Source: Carex sylvatica (Eukaryota > Streptophyta > Magnoliopsida > Poales > Cyperaceae). From it: a stretch of 55,470 nucleotides of DNA. Both the position numbers and the translations under genes were made by a program. The notes beneath the pieces are model-generated. The model was not told the origin of the DNA. It worked only from the letters and a program-made list of their open reading frames with translations, and did no database searches. The stretch is taken from contig CAXKVR010000429.1 of the NCBI GenBank assembly GCA_964058845.1, forward strand, positions 1-55,470, given 5' to 3'. Within the stretch, counting starts at the first letter, position 1. The number at the start of each line of letters is the position of its first letter. This document shows positions 32,827 through 43,969 of the stretch, in pieces.

Positions 32827-34203
32827 TCCTATGTTAAAAGAAAATAAAATGAATATTTGGAATGGTTCCTGCTGACACATTAGGCAGTAAACTAAACACT
32901 CTAAATAGTTTCTTTCTCTGAATTTTATTAAGATCAGAACGAGAAAAGAATAATAAAAATCAAGAGCTTTTTGATTCCTTACATTAGAGGTCTTGTTAGA
33001 AATGCTAATACCATATCTGCTAACTTTTGTAATAGAGTTTGCCCAAATGACAAGGCAGTTGAGCCCTAAAAAGAACAAATATAAGAAAGAAAGATTAATA
33101 AACTCCAATAAACAAAAATTATCATGAATTTCATAATTAATTATTTTGGCCAGAACTTTAATAAAAACTTCAATAAATCTATATCAAATCTGTATGCCTA
33201 AATAATAGCAAAGCAAATATTGGCCGATTAAGCTAAAGTACCCCGACATAAGTCAATAAATTGATCAATTGTATTTAATTGTCCATAAGCTAAACAATTA
33301 GTCACATAATTACACATAATTAAGCCCAAATTTGACAATTGTGCCAACCAATTGTGCAATATACTCAATTTATCCACTTAATATCAAGTTACCACATTAA
33401 ATGTGCATTAAACTTGGAGGAACCAAGAAGTCATAACCAAGCAAGCATATTTCGGACCGAACTGTACTAAACTAAACCCCTACTGGTACATGCAATACAA
33501 AATTTCTCCCTGTAAAATTATAATCAACTGTTTCTATATCAGAAATTGTGAAAATTTCTTCAACAGGTAACGAAATGAAAGATTCGTTACAAACCCGTAA
33601 TTTTACACCGGAGCTAGGGTAAAGTATCAACATTAAGGCAATCAAAATTGACAAAATTGTATTCGCTAATCATCATAATTCATAACAGAAAGGATATTTC
33701 CAATACCGTGAATTTTTGCTTTCCCTTGACACAAGCGACTCTAGAGGTAGAGAGATGGAGGTGAGAGGAATTAGGAAACTTGGGAAGTTGTGATAGGTTT
33801 TCACTTGAACCGCCGCTTGAAATATTTCTGTGTTATCATTCGAGTCCATATCCTCTGCATTACCTCAGATTTTATCTTTATAATCTTTACCGTCCGATCA
33901 GAATCCGGACCAATTCGAACCACACCTGTAATACTGCAGCCGATATACCTTCTTTTGTTTAATTGGGCCTTACGCTTGCTAAGTTTTCTAAACGGGCCGA
34001 ACAAACTTTTAATATGGGCTGAACAAAATGTCAATAAATGTTTAATGGCCCATATGCAAATTCGTTCATTTTCCTACTCGCAAGTAAACCAATAGTGATA
34101 AAGGATAACCCTTTTTCGTTTGGAAAGCTGCGCATTCGAAATTCAAATGAGAAGATTTCTAATATTGAAATAAGAAAGTTTTTTATGAAATTCAAATAAG
34201 AAG
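32827..34203. repeat. Duplicated block S1, copy 2: orphan HVA22 exon 1 and promoter
   Basis: Partner of 13681-15072. It contains an intact copy of HVA22 coding exon 1 (33014-32983, minus strand) with its donor site, but no further HVA22 exons lie to the left; the next DNA is filler and the THADA promoter. If the copied HVA22 promoter is active it would transcribe towards the THADA-like gene on the same strand. Confidence 0.93.
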
Positions 34204-34827
34204 TTTTCTATTAAAATTGAAATTTGAAATATTATATCTTCATCTATCTCTTAAAAAGAAATTATTGATTCAACCAAGATGTTATTAGGCAATGCATGGT
34301 TTCTTAAGAAAATGGTTCATCCTAACTGTTGATCCTAACCGTTGATCTTTGTCAAAATTCGTGCATAGAAAACTTATTTCATTGAGAGTCGTACATAAAA
34401 AAGTTTGAATAATAGATAAGAATAACAGTTTTATGTTATTCTCAAGAAATAACAACACATTTATTTCCCTAATTGAATGCATTTTGCATTCTTTTAGAAG
34501 AGGAAGGATTTCAGGTATATATTTTGATAGAGCAGATTTTAATTCATAAATGATAAAAATCATATATGCAGTTATTTTGACTCTACTGCTCATATCCAAT
34601 ACAAATTAAAAACAACTCTATCAAAATATGTATCCAAATTTTTTTTTTTTTTTGAAGGTCAGCGACAAAAAGTCGCTAACAATATATTAATAAAAAAAGT
34701 TATTTACAAACTAGCACTAAATAAAGTTCTTTTTTTTTTTGTGTACCCGGATTTCATGCCTTCTACTTTTAATATCCATTGGGAAACAACTTGATCGTTT
34801 CCAAATTTGTGACTCTCAAAGAAAAAA
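34204..34827. other. Unique spacer with LINE 3' remnant
   Basis: Begins where S1 ends. A T-run followed by GAAGGTCAGCGACAAAAAGT and CGCTAACAATATATTAATA (34640-34700) matches the LINE tail at 209-250, so this is a minus-strand LINE 3' remnant. No coding region was seen. Confidence 0.55.
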
Positions 34828-34829
34828 TG

Positions 34830-35085
34830 GGGTCCATCAACCATCGTAGATTCGTGATGAATTCGTATCCTCTGCATTAACTCAAAAGGTCACTTTCGAG
34901 TTAATGAATATTGATCATTCAATCTGCTTTAATATTTGTACAAATTAAATCCACACATTAAAGAACCCCTATATTATAAGTAGAGCTGAATTGACTCCTT
35001 TTAAGATCAGATGTTTGAAATTCATTAACTCAAAAGATTCTTTTTGAGTTAATGCAGAGGATATGCATTCGATTGGTGATGGACC
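34830..35085. mobile_element. Foldback MITE with TATCCTCTGCATTAACTC arms
   Basis: The left arm 34830-34909 and right arm 35018-35085 are inverted repeats (GGTCCATCA at the tips, then TATCCTCTGCATTAACTCAA). Related arms occur at 801-843, 14710-14735 and possibly 51830. Non-coding. Confidence 0.7.
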
Positions 35086-35344
35086 ACAATTCCTAAGCGG
35101 TTGCTTGTTTTGTCCGAAGCATCTTCTTATATTGATGTTTGGTAGGTGTTCAAATTTTTCATTTTTTTTTCCCTCGGCCAAGAGTCAAATATTCCCAACT
35201 TTTTTTTTTTTTTTTTACTTTCGTTCCCTTCTTATTTCCTCTAAATTCATTTTGGATGGAGGACAATGAGAAAAATAAATAGAAAATAAAATAAAAAATT
35301 ATATAAATTAAAACAATTTTTACTAGAGTAGAACGGTAGTGTTT

Positions 35345-35690
35345 TTAAGCTCATCAAACTTTTTGTTGAACTATAACTCAGATTTTTATTGAATTGATTT
35401 TAAATGATAAATTCAACTGCTTAAAACATATCTATTTCGTAAATAAATGAATAATGTATTTACTGTAAAATTTACAAAATTTTAAATTATTTTTTTATAA
35501 ACTATGCGGTCAAAAAAGTATGAAAAATAGACATAATAAAATTAACTTATGGACATTATTCTTTTTGTTGCTTGACTTATACTAAAATAAATTCTAAAAT
35601 TTATAAATTTGACCTGCAATAGCATCACTCGTAAGGTAATTCGGTTTTAAAAATTTGTATTTGTCATTTGAAGCTAATTATAAAAATTCG
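35345..35690. repeat. Diverged relative of the HVA22-intron foldback
   Basis: Shares ordered blocks with 11760-12037 (AAAATTAACTTA, CTTGACTT, ATTTATAAATTT, GCATCACT). Its own arms pair only weakly. Non-coding. Confidence 0.45.
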
Positions 35691-36387
35691 CTCTAGTTCT
35701 ACTCGCTTCAACATAATGTTAAAATAAGATTACTTTCTCAACTATTTTGAAAAACCAAAGACTTATGTTTTGTTAAAAAAATTTGAATAAAAACTTATGT
35801 GTGATTAAAGGGAACGAAATACTTGCCAAATTATATTTTCAATTGAAATAAATTGAATTGTGATGATGAAAATGATTGAGGAATAAATAATTGATAAAGA
35901 CGTTGATTTGACAGAAACATTTTTTTTTTCAAAAGTGCAAAAACAAAAATACTTTTATACCTAAAAAGATAATATATTCAAACAAAAAAAAACAATTCTA
36001 AAATGTCTGCATTCATTGGGAATCAATGCAAGTTGACACTGATGGCTACAAAATGATATTACCGAAAGCAACAAAGAATCTAGTAAAAAATAAAAAACCT
36101 AACATTGATGAGCACACAAAAACAAACATTCTGAAACAAAGAGACTAAAAGGTGAATAAAAGGAATAAATCAAGCTATATAGATTCTTGAAAGAGACGAA
36201 AGAGAAGGCTCACAAGTTCTCTCCAATCATAGTGCACAATTTTGCCAAATTTTATTCTGGTTTCTGGTATAAACAAGTCTGAAACGAATATTATGAATGA
36301 AATATTTTTGAAACACATACATGTTTGCTTCAAATCTTGCTTAAGAAAAAATCAGAACAAAGAATCAGAGGCGGTTCGACATATTTT

Positions 36388-36482
36388 TGATCAAATTCGA
36401 TCTGATGTTAGATTAGAACTATCCAATTAGCATCAAAATTTGCACAGATGATCGGACTGAACATCAAATCGAATTTGATTTG
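36388..36482. repeat. Short inverted repeat, arms of about 22 bp
   Basis: GATCAAATTCGATCTGATGTT at 36389 is inverted at about 36460-36480 with one or two mismatches, around a loop of about 50 nt. No adjacent gene is seen. Confidence 0.6.
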
Positions 36483-37370
36483 ATAAATTTATTATTCTGT
36501 GAATATTATATAGTACAAATAATATCCTTCAATTCTGATAATTTTACAGCATCAAATGAATTTAAATTGATGAAAATATCGATAGAGACGCACGATGATC
36601 TGTAAACTAATAAAATGTTTTATTTGAATTAATGTTATATATTTTCCTCTTTCATAACAAAATCACCAGAGATTTCTCATGATAGAGATAAAAGAAATAA
36701 CACATGCATTAAAAGTACATTAAACATAAATAAATATGTAAATTTGTGCATATAATTAGATCCAACAATCCCTTGAGAGTTGTGATCCTTGCATGATTAG
36801 GGTCATATGTCATTTTGTATTGCATCATGATTTCATTTATATGTTGTGTCATGATAAAGCTAAGTTTTTATGTATTTCTTTTATTAAAATGACATATAAT
36901 TATTACGGTGTATAAATGGTTACATTATGTTCTGTGATCGAACGTGATGTGGTTAGTCACGACTGGTCATGTATAAATTATAATAAATTTGGTTATATTT
37001 AACTATTTAAGAAAAAAATAAGTTTGTTTAAGAAAAAAAATCAGAAAAAATATTAAAAAATTTAGAGAAAGAAATAATTCGTTCAGAATTTAAGTGATTG
37101 TTTGAGCTAAATAATGACATAAATTTTACATTCTTTTGATCACATATAGTTATATTTACTCATGTATCTTGCTGTGTTATTTTTGTTTTTATAAAACGAT
37201 TCCAATACACAACGAGCAAATAACAACACGTGACCAACACACCTACAGTATCGTATTGTGCCAAAATTATACCGTGACGTGATGTATCTGATAACAACAT
37301 AATTTTATATTCGCATTGAATCACAAATATTTGAAAATTAGGAGCAAAGGCATTTGGAATACCGTGTATT
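36483..37370. other. AT-rich spacer with scattered CACG-type motifs
   Basis: Motifs such as GTCACGACTGGTCATG (36955) and CCGTGACGTGATG (37271), and the TTAACTATTT core, relate this stretch loosely to the CACG-rich elements elsewhere. No gene was seen. Confidence 0.45.
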
Positions 37371-37637
37371 CCAAAGGACATTTTACCGAAATTTTTATAA
37401 ATACCCAAAAAAAATATAAAATTACGGAATCTACCCACTGTTTGAATGAAATTCGAAAAATGCCCAATCCGGTTATCCAATAACCGGATTTGAGACAAAT
37501 TTCCGGTTAACAGTGCACCGGATTTTTTTTTTTTTTTTTTTTTGAAAAAAAATTATATTTCCGGTTAACGGTGCACCGGATTTTTTTATTTTTTTTATTT
37601 TTTGAAAAAAAATTACATTTCCGGTTAACGGTGCACA

Positions 37638-37668
<31 letters not shown>

Positions 37669-38370
37669 CAGAATTTTTTTTTATTAAAATATTAGAAATG
37701 TTGAATATATTTCTTTGAAAATAGATGGAATATAATATAATTCAACAAATAACCCGGATCAATATTTTTCATGCCGGATTTTTCGCGGCCGTAAGAAAAA
37801 TTAATATATTTTTTTATGTGTTATTGGGAAAAAATAAAAATGCTTAGATTCTGAGTTATTGATTCCGATTAAAAAGTCACTTCTAGGTAATTCAGAAAAT
37901 ATTGTGATATTTCAAGTACATTTAATTTATTAAAAGTTGTATCTATTTTGAGAATTATTTTTGAATAACAACCATTAAAAATATATTAATTTTTCTTACG
38001 GCCGCGAAAAATTCCGGTTGAAAAATATTGATCCGGGTTATTTATTGTAGTCTTTCTAATAAATCAAATTATATTGTATTCCATCTATTTTCAAAGAAAT
38101 ATATTCAACATTTATAATATTTTAATAAAAAAAATTTGTTTAAAAAAAATTTCTGTAAAAAAAAAAAAAAAAAAAAAATCCTGTACACCGTTAACCGGAA
38201 ATGTAAATTTAAAATAAAAAAAATAAAAAATCCGGTGCAACGTTAACCGAAAATTTGTCTCAAATCCGGTTATTGGATAACCGGATTGGGCATTTTTCGA
38301 ATTTCATTCAAACAGTGGGTAGATTCCGTAATTTTATATTTTTTTTGGGTATTTATAAAAATTTCGGGAC
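37371..38370. mobile_element. 1-kb palindromic (foldback) element
   Basis: Almost the whole unit is an inverted repeat with arms of about 430-480 bp. The outer 125 bp (37386-37510 against 38368-38240) are nearly perfect, with CCGAAATTTTTATAAATACC at the tip and CCGGTTATCCAATAACCGG inside. An inner pair carries CTTACGGCCGCGAAAAAT-type sequence (37775-37800 and 37995-38020). The loop is about 170 bp. Within each arm a CCGGTTAACGGTGCACCGG unit is repeated two or three times, separated by T or A runs. The arrangement resembles a long-TIR Mutator-type foldback; no clear 9-bp duplication was seen. Confidence 0.85.
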
Positions 38371-38404
38371 ATTTTAACCAGCTTGGACTCCATGGAATAA
38401 GATT

Positions 38405-39069
38405 TTGCTAAGAAAAAAAAAATTGATGCGCACTGAAACTGACGGACAAGATCAACTCAGCTCTCCAGTCCTTCAGGATCGACGGTCTGGATCTCCTCCA
38501 GTTCTCCAGCAAAATCTACCGGTCCCGCCTTGTGAACCTAACGCGCTTTCTCTGCCGATTTCGCTGCGGCATTTCAGTGTACAACCGAAATGTTGCGAGT
38601 TCATTTGTGCAGTTTTTCAAACTTCCATAGTTCGCTACATGGACACTATAGACTACCCGACACTACAAAATTGTCAGAAAAATTATAACAAATCAAAGCC
38701 GCTAGATCCTTTTTTTTTTTTTCGAAAGCTTAGCAGTTGCTGCTAAGTATCCCGCTAGATCCTTGATAGATCTTGATACGATTTTAACAGAGTAGTTTTC
38801 GCTTCAAGCAGCGTATTAAACATATGCATCGCTGTTTTATTATAAAGTTCGTGCGCTGTATGAAGCCAAAACTGATCTGTTAAAATCTTTACCCACATTT
38901 CGACATAAATCTACATAAATCAGCAGGTCTTGGTCTCCTCCGATTAATTATTGATTGAAAAGATAACATTTTTAATTTAAATATTTTTCTCTCTCAAGGA
39001 ACCAATTTGTGGGGCCGGAATGTAAAGTGGACACGAATGGACAAGTGGTTCACACATTGCACAAAGCCT
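38405..39069. other. Unique spacer, no gene recognised
   Basis: The first 200 bp are more GC-rich than their surroundings, with an open frame 38405-38746 of no recognisable family. A small 107-bp foldback occupies 38780-38886. Confidence 0.45.
38780..38886. mobile_element. Small MITE, GATTTTAACAGA ends
   Basis: Inverted ends GATTTTAACAGAGTAGTTTT and complement AAAACTGATCTGTTAAAATC. A second member of 77 bp lies at 43556-43632. Both have a GCTTCA/TGAAGC-like or CTTCACGC/GCGTGGAG inner pairing. Confidence 0.65.
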
Positions 39070-39716
39070 TTTGCTAGATATGCTCCTCTTGTAGCCAACC
39101 AAGTTTTTTTTTTTTTTTTTGTCGAATCAATTATATGGGTCCCACGTGGCAGCAACTTTTTTGCTCCGTTCATTTCATCGGTGAAAAGGAGATGTAAGGA
39201 AATGGTAGAAATAAAATAAATAAATTATATTTATTTACTTATGTTTATATTTGGTGGGTTATATTTTAAGTGCTCGTAATTTTATATAAAACAAGGCAAA
39301 GGTTGAGTTTGCCTTTAGTTCTCCATTTAGAGATAGAAATGGAGAGAGACATAAATTCCCTCTTGGCAAAATAAAATGTAAACACTACTACTCCAATGAT
39401 GATTTCATGACTCCGCTTCTTTTCTCAACAATAATGTAAGGGGAAATTTCATGTACCCCTAAAAAATAATGAAATAATTTACTATCGCCTCTAAAATTCA
39501 TAATATCATATTTACCCTTTTTTCTCAACAATAATGTAAGGGGAAATTTCATGTACCCCTAAAAAATCTTGAAATTACTTATTCTCTCCTCTAAAATTCA
39601 TAATATCATGTTTACCCTTTTAAATTTTAAGAACTCACAAATTATACTCAATTTATTATCTTTTATATTAAAGCTCGTTTCATTATATAACTTTCTCATT
39701 TGATCTTTTATTAAAA
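39070..39716. repeat. Duplicated block S2, copy 2
   Basis: Partner of 15080-15925 with two instead of four 100-bp units. It retains the CACGTGGC motif. Its right part is the left end of the Mutator-like element that continues to 40370, so copy 1 carries only a truncated end of that element. Confidence 0.93.
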
Positions 39717-40370
39717 AATATATATAATATGTGTAAAAAAATATTCGGTTTTGTAATTAGTATTAGTGTGATGACTAATTATTAGAGGTGTTCGGCACTA
39801 TATGGGGAATTAAATTTTAAGCGAAGCTAAGGAACACTTGTCCCGTAGAATCTGATTAAAAAAAAAGTGCTAAGGGGACAAAAAAAAGTTGCTAAGGAAG
39901 CTTAATCTAAGAGAAATTATGTCTTAAAAATTAGAGCAAAAGAGGCTTAAGCTTAGGAATTCGGGCAAAATTAACAAAAGTTAATCTTTGCTAAGGAGAT
40001 ATTGTTATGATGAATTAAGCTTCTAAAGGAGATGTAAGAAGTCTTAAAGAGAGGTTATTGAATACCCACTAACTTTTCTACCATCAAAGCATGTTCAAGT
40101 GTATACCAAAATGTTACTATGTATGTCTCGGAACTCGAGAAGTGAACATTTTAAAGAGAGGTTAGTGAATATTTTTTACCATGCTACGTATTTGTATTTT
40201 CTAATAAAAAATAAAATAAGTATTTTATAATTTAAACTGAATTTTAATAAATAAAAAATAAAAAAATGAATAAATATGTGAGTCTTTAAAATTTAGAAGA
40301 GTTATGATATTATGAATTTTAGAAGAGAGAAACTTTCAAAATTATTTAAGGGATATACATGAAATTCCCG
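39439..40370. mobile_element. Mutator-like non-autonomous element, about 930 bp
   Basis: Left end AGGGGAAATTTCATGTACCC and right end complement of CGGGAATTTCATGTATATCC; the arms stay similar for about 95 bp (TCTAAAATTCATAATATCAT shared). Flanks AATAATGTA (39430-39438) and AATAATATA (40371-40379) are a 9-bp duplication with one mismatch, the Mutator size. The left terminus is tandemly doubled. The interior has no transposase frame. It ends about 115 bp upstream of the cyclophilin TATA box. Confidence 0.75.
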
Positions 40371-40406
40371 AATAATATAACAGCAACAGATCTCCTCTAA
40401 GATTAC

Positions 40407-40416
40407 GACACGTGTC
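40407..40416 (+). promoter_or_regulatory. ACGT-core palindrome in cyclophilin promoter
   Basis: GACACGTGTC is a perfect 10-bp palindrome with an ACGT core of the bZIP/bHLH-bound, ABRE/G-box-like type, about 70 bp upstream of the TATA box. Function is inferred from sequence only. Confidence 0.5.
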
Positions 40417-40483
40417 CCCATCCAAGAGCCCACTCTTGCTGCACACTGTTTGCTGTTTCGGTCAATTTTCTCGCCTCCCTCTC

Positions 40484-40490
40484 TATATAA
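40484..40490 (+). promoter_or_regulatory. TATA box of the cyclophilin gene
   Basis: TATATAA preceded by CTCTC and followed by a CT-rich leader, 90 bp upstream of the ATG at 40580. It places transcription start at roughly 40515-40520. Confidence 0.8.
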
Positions 40491-40579
40491 GCCCCATCTC
40501 TCTCCTCTTCAGCCCCAACAAGTCTCGCCAAGATAAAAAGAAATCTTCTAAAACAGAGACCAATTAACAAAAGTAAAAA

Positions 40580-41190
40580 ATGGCAAACCCTAAGGTTTAC
40601 TTTGACATGACCGTGGGTGGAACCTCCGCTGGTCGGATCGTGATGGAGTTGTACGCCGACGTGGTCCCACGCACAGCAGAGAATTTCAGAGCGCTCTGCA
40701 CCGGTGAGAGAGGCGTCGGCAAATCCGGCAAGCCCCTTCACTACAAGGGATCATCGTTTCACCGTGTGATCCCTGGTTTCATGTGTCAAGGAGGTGATTT
40801 CACTAAGAGTAATGGCACGGGTGGTGAATCCATTTACGGCGAAAAATTTGCTGATGAAAGGTTCGTTTCTGATTTCTCTCTTCACAATTTACCAAATCGC
40901 CCAAAAAAAGTATGATATATGTAACAATTGTGCCAATTTGACATGAACACAGATTTGTAAGGAAGCACACAGGGCCAGGAATCCTGTCGATGGCAAATGC
41001 GGGGCCAAACACAAACGGATCACAATTTTTCATCTGCACAGCAGAAACACCATGGCTAGATGGGAAGCATGTAGTATTCGGCCAAGTTGTCGAAGGATTA
41101 GATGTTGTCAAGGCCATTGAAAGCGTCGGATCTCGTAGCGGTACCACTTCCAAGCCCGTTGTTGTTGCCAATTGTGGTCAATTATCCTAG
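40580..41190 (+). CDS. Cyclophilin-type peptidyl-prolyl cis-trans isomerase
   Basis: Single-domain cytosolic-type cyclophilin of 172 residues that catalyses cis-trans isomerisation of peptidyl-prolyl bonds. Exons 40580-40860 and 40953-41190 join in the Arg94 codon across a 92-bp GT-AG intron; many close plant homologues are intronless. Catalytic and cyclosporin-binding residues are present: Arg62, Phe67, Met68, Gln70, Gln118, Phe120, Trp128 and His133. The plant-specific insertion GKSGKPLH is at about residues 47-54. There is no transit or signal peptide. Just upstream are a TATA box (40484), an ACGT palindrome and the right end of a Mutator-like element. A 45-bp piece of this promoter also occurs inverted at 32751-32795. 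Confidence 0.97.
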
Positions 41191-41489
41191 ATCAATACCA
41201 ATTTTGATTGGATTTGTGATAAAAATAAATTAAGGGGTTGGATGGTAATTTTCAGTTATCTATAGTATTTGGTACTCTGAAGTTTGGCTTGTGCTTTGCT
41301 TTGCTTGGAGGTGAATCCAATTATGTTCTAATCCCATGGAGTATTTCATTTTTATTTACTTAAATTAAGTCGGATTATTAATTACTAAGTGTGTTTCTTA
41401 ATTATTATCTTATACTTTTTGCTCTTATATTGGTAACCGAAAAGTGATGCAGGAAAGAAATCGAATTAATTAGATTACAAAATTAATTA

Positions 41490-41856
41490 GGTCATCCGTG
41501 CTACGGTCTCAAAAATCTATAGTATAAACTTTAAATTTCGATTTAAGTAACTCAATAAATTAGTTATATAATGAACTTGTAGAATATCAATTTTTTCTAT
41601 TTTTAATTTTTTTTTTTTTTACTATTTTTTATAATTTATGAAAGATGGCAAATAATAGCTTAAAATATTGATAATATATTTTTTTTTAAGTCATTTTTTG
41701 TCATCTTTCATAAATCATAAAAAAATAGTAAAAAAAAATTCAAAAATAGAAAAAATTGATATTCTACAAGTTCATTATATAGCTAATTTATTGAGCTACT
41801 TAAATCGAAATTTGAAATTTATACGATAAATTTTTAAGACCGTAGCACATATGGCC
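41490..41856. mobile_element. Tourist-like (PIF/Harbinger) MITE, 367 bp
   Basis: Flanked by TTA on both sides (41487-41489 and 41857-41859). The ends GGTCATCCGTGCTACGGTCT and complement of GGCCATATGTGCTACGGTCT continue into arms of about 150-170 bp that pair almost throughout. A TTA target and GGC/GGT ends fit PIF/Harbinger. Non-coding; it lies 300 bp downstream of the cyclophilin stop codon. Confidence 0.85.
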
Positions 41857-42806
41857 TTATGCTATTCATAGATTTTAAGCCTTACTCAATTCTACATATA
41901 TCGGGTATAGGGTTGTTGTTAGGGATAACAATGATATAATCAGATTTTTAAATTTTTTGCTTGAGTTAATTATTAAACTAAATTTTAGTTTATTTTTGGC
42001 ATGAGTTAATTATGTCATTGTTTGTAATTGCATTGTAACTTGTGCTTAATCATATTCTCTTTAGCTAAGAAGAATTTGTATGAATAGCACTATTCATCTA
42101 ATATGAAACTTTTACTATTCAAATAGAATTATTCTAGCCATATTTTTTTTATTTACCACACACGTCCTAAATGTTGTGTAAAAAAAAAAAAAAATTAAGG
42201 TCGAATTGGTCATTTACATAAAAATATTTGTAGCAGATTGTGGTACCAAAAGATTACGGAATTAAAATCCACATCAATCTTACATGGTCAATCTTCCTTG
42301 TGTCAATATTGAAATGTTGTAAATGTCTGCGTTTCAAAAGTAATAGAATTTTGTCTTGAAAAGAAAAATTAATTCACTTTTGTACGAAAAATAAATAAAA
42401 AATTACAGATAAGAGTTTCATTAACTATGACTCTTACACAAAAAATTAAAACGCTGTCTTTATGTAATTTAAAAGTAATTGTTATAAATATACTACTATG
42501 TTTTAAAAGTAATAATATTTTGTAATGAACAAAATAATTCACTATTATATGAAAATTAATCTTTCTTTTTTTTTACATATAAGGGTTTTTGTCAAGTCCG
42601 ACATATGTTTGAATGCTTCTTGTAAATGTAGGGAATGTACTGCTACGTTCCAAAAGTAAAAGAATTTTGTCATAAAAAATGAATTAATTCACTCTTATAT
42701 GAATAATAATATTTTTTTTACATATATGAACTTATGTTAATCCTGATAATTTTTTAAATGCTTATTGTGAAAATTAAACCCATGTCTTTATATAAATAGC
42801 AAGAGT
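41857..42806. other. AT-rich spacer, no gene seen
   Basis: Contains a loosely repeated motif of the type AAAAGTAATAGAATTTTGTC (42341, 42507, 42655) followed by AATTAATTCACT..TATG, a degenerate tandem-like pattern of about 150 bp. Nothing coding was supported. Confidence 0.5.
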
Positions 42807-43555
42807 AGGGATTTAAAAATGTCACGGTGTGACCGGATACATCACAGTACGGCACGACACGTGTGCTAGTTACGCACTGTGATTCGCATGTCCCATATCG
42901 TGATTATTTGCGTGAAGTGACAATCTTTTGAAAATTTGACGTGTCATGCCACGCGAAAGATATGGTCACGTGAATCACGTGTAATAAGGATTGTTAGATC
43001 TTGATTGAATAATGAATCTTGAATAAATTAATTCAATTATGAAAAAAAATAGTTAAACATAACTAATTATGTCTGAACATATTACTTGTGATCACGGCGT
43101 GACTAATATATCGTGATCATCCTTCTAAATTTAATTACAACAAATATATATCTAACTTGATCACGATACAGTACGTATTGAGAATCCTAAAGGAGAGGAC
43201 TTATCATCAATACTGAACCCATAGTTGGGTGGGTTTTTATCAAATAGGTTTTCAATGAAGCCTCATCAAAGTTTGGATCTAAACTGTTGGACATGTGTTG
43301 AAATTTGTACATATGATTTAGATTCACGGAACCGTTTAATTTATTAAGTTCTCAATTTGTTCGCATGAAACTTGATGAAAATTAAACGGTTTAAGTCTTA
43401 CTTAGAATAAAATTTGTCAAAAGTATTTTGGATAATGCCCAATTCGCCTGTAGATTATACTAAACATCATTGTAATTAGCTAAACTGATACTGTAACTTA
43501 TACAGTAGTACTTATGGCGTGTTAGGTTGCACATCAATAGAGAACAAGGAATAAA

Positions 43556-43632
43556 GATTTTAACAGAGCAGTTTTCCCTTCACGCCGAGTCAAAACAGTG
43601 ATGCGTGGAGCCAAAACTGCTTTGTTAAAATC
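43556..43632. mobile_element. Small MITE, GATTTTAACAGA ends (second copy)
   Basis: GATTTTAACAGAGCAGTTTT at the left, inverted as AAAACTGCTTTGTTAAAATC at the right. Related to 38780-38886. Confidence 0.65.
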
Positions 43633-43969
43633 AAACAACTAAGTACGTAAATTTGTACCGTGACTAAATTCGGAAAGATGATCACAGCTTGTTAGTCATG
43701 CCGTGATCACACATATTATGTCTAAATATAATTTATTTGTTATATTTAACTATTTTTTTCATTACTTAAGTTAGTTTATTCAAAATTCACTAATCAATCA
43801 TGATTTAAAAGTTGCAAATCACGTATGACTTATGTAACTACGTAATGTGTTAGGATCAAACCAATGAACGTTATGCCGTACTAATTTTCTAAATAATAGT
43901 TATGTCACGCAAATAGTTGATCAAGACACGGACACATGAATCACACAACATTACATGTACTAACGTACC

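Noticed and set aside
38405..38746. 113-codon open frame with Ser/Pro-rich start
   Set aside because: No recognisable family, no promoter or splice support; the slightly higher GC alone is weak evidence.
40403..41171. Minus-strand open frames over the cyclophilin gene
   Set aside because: Antisense shadows of the conserved cyclophilin exons.
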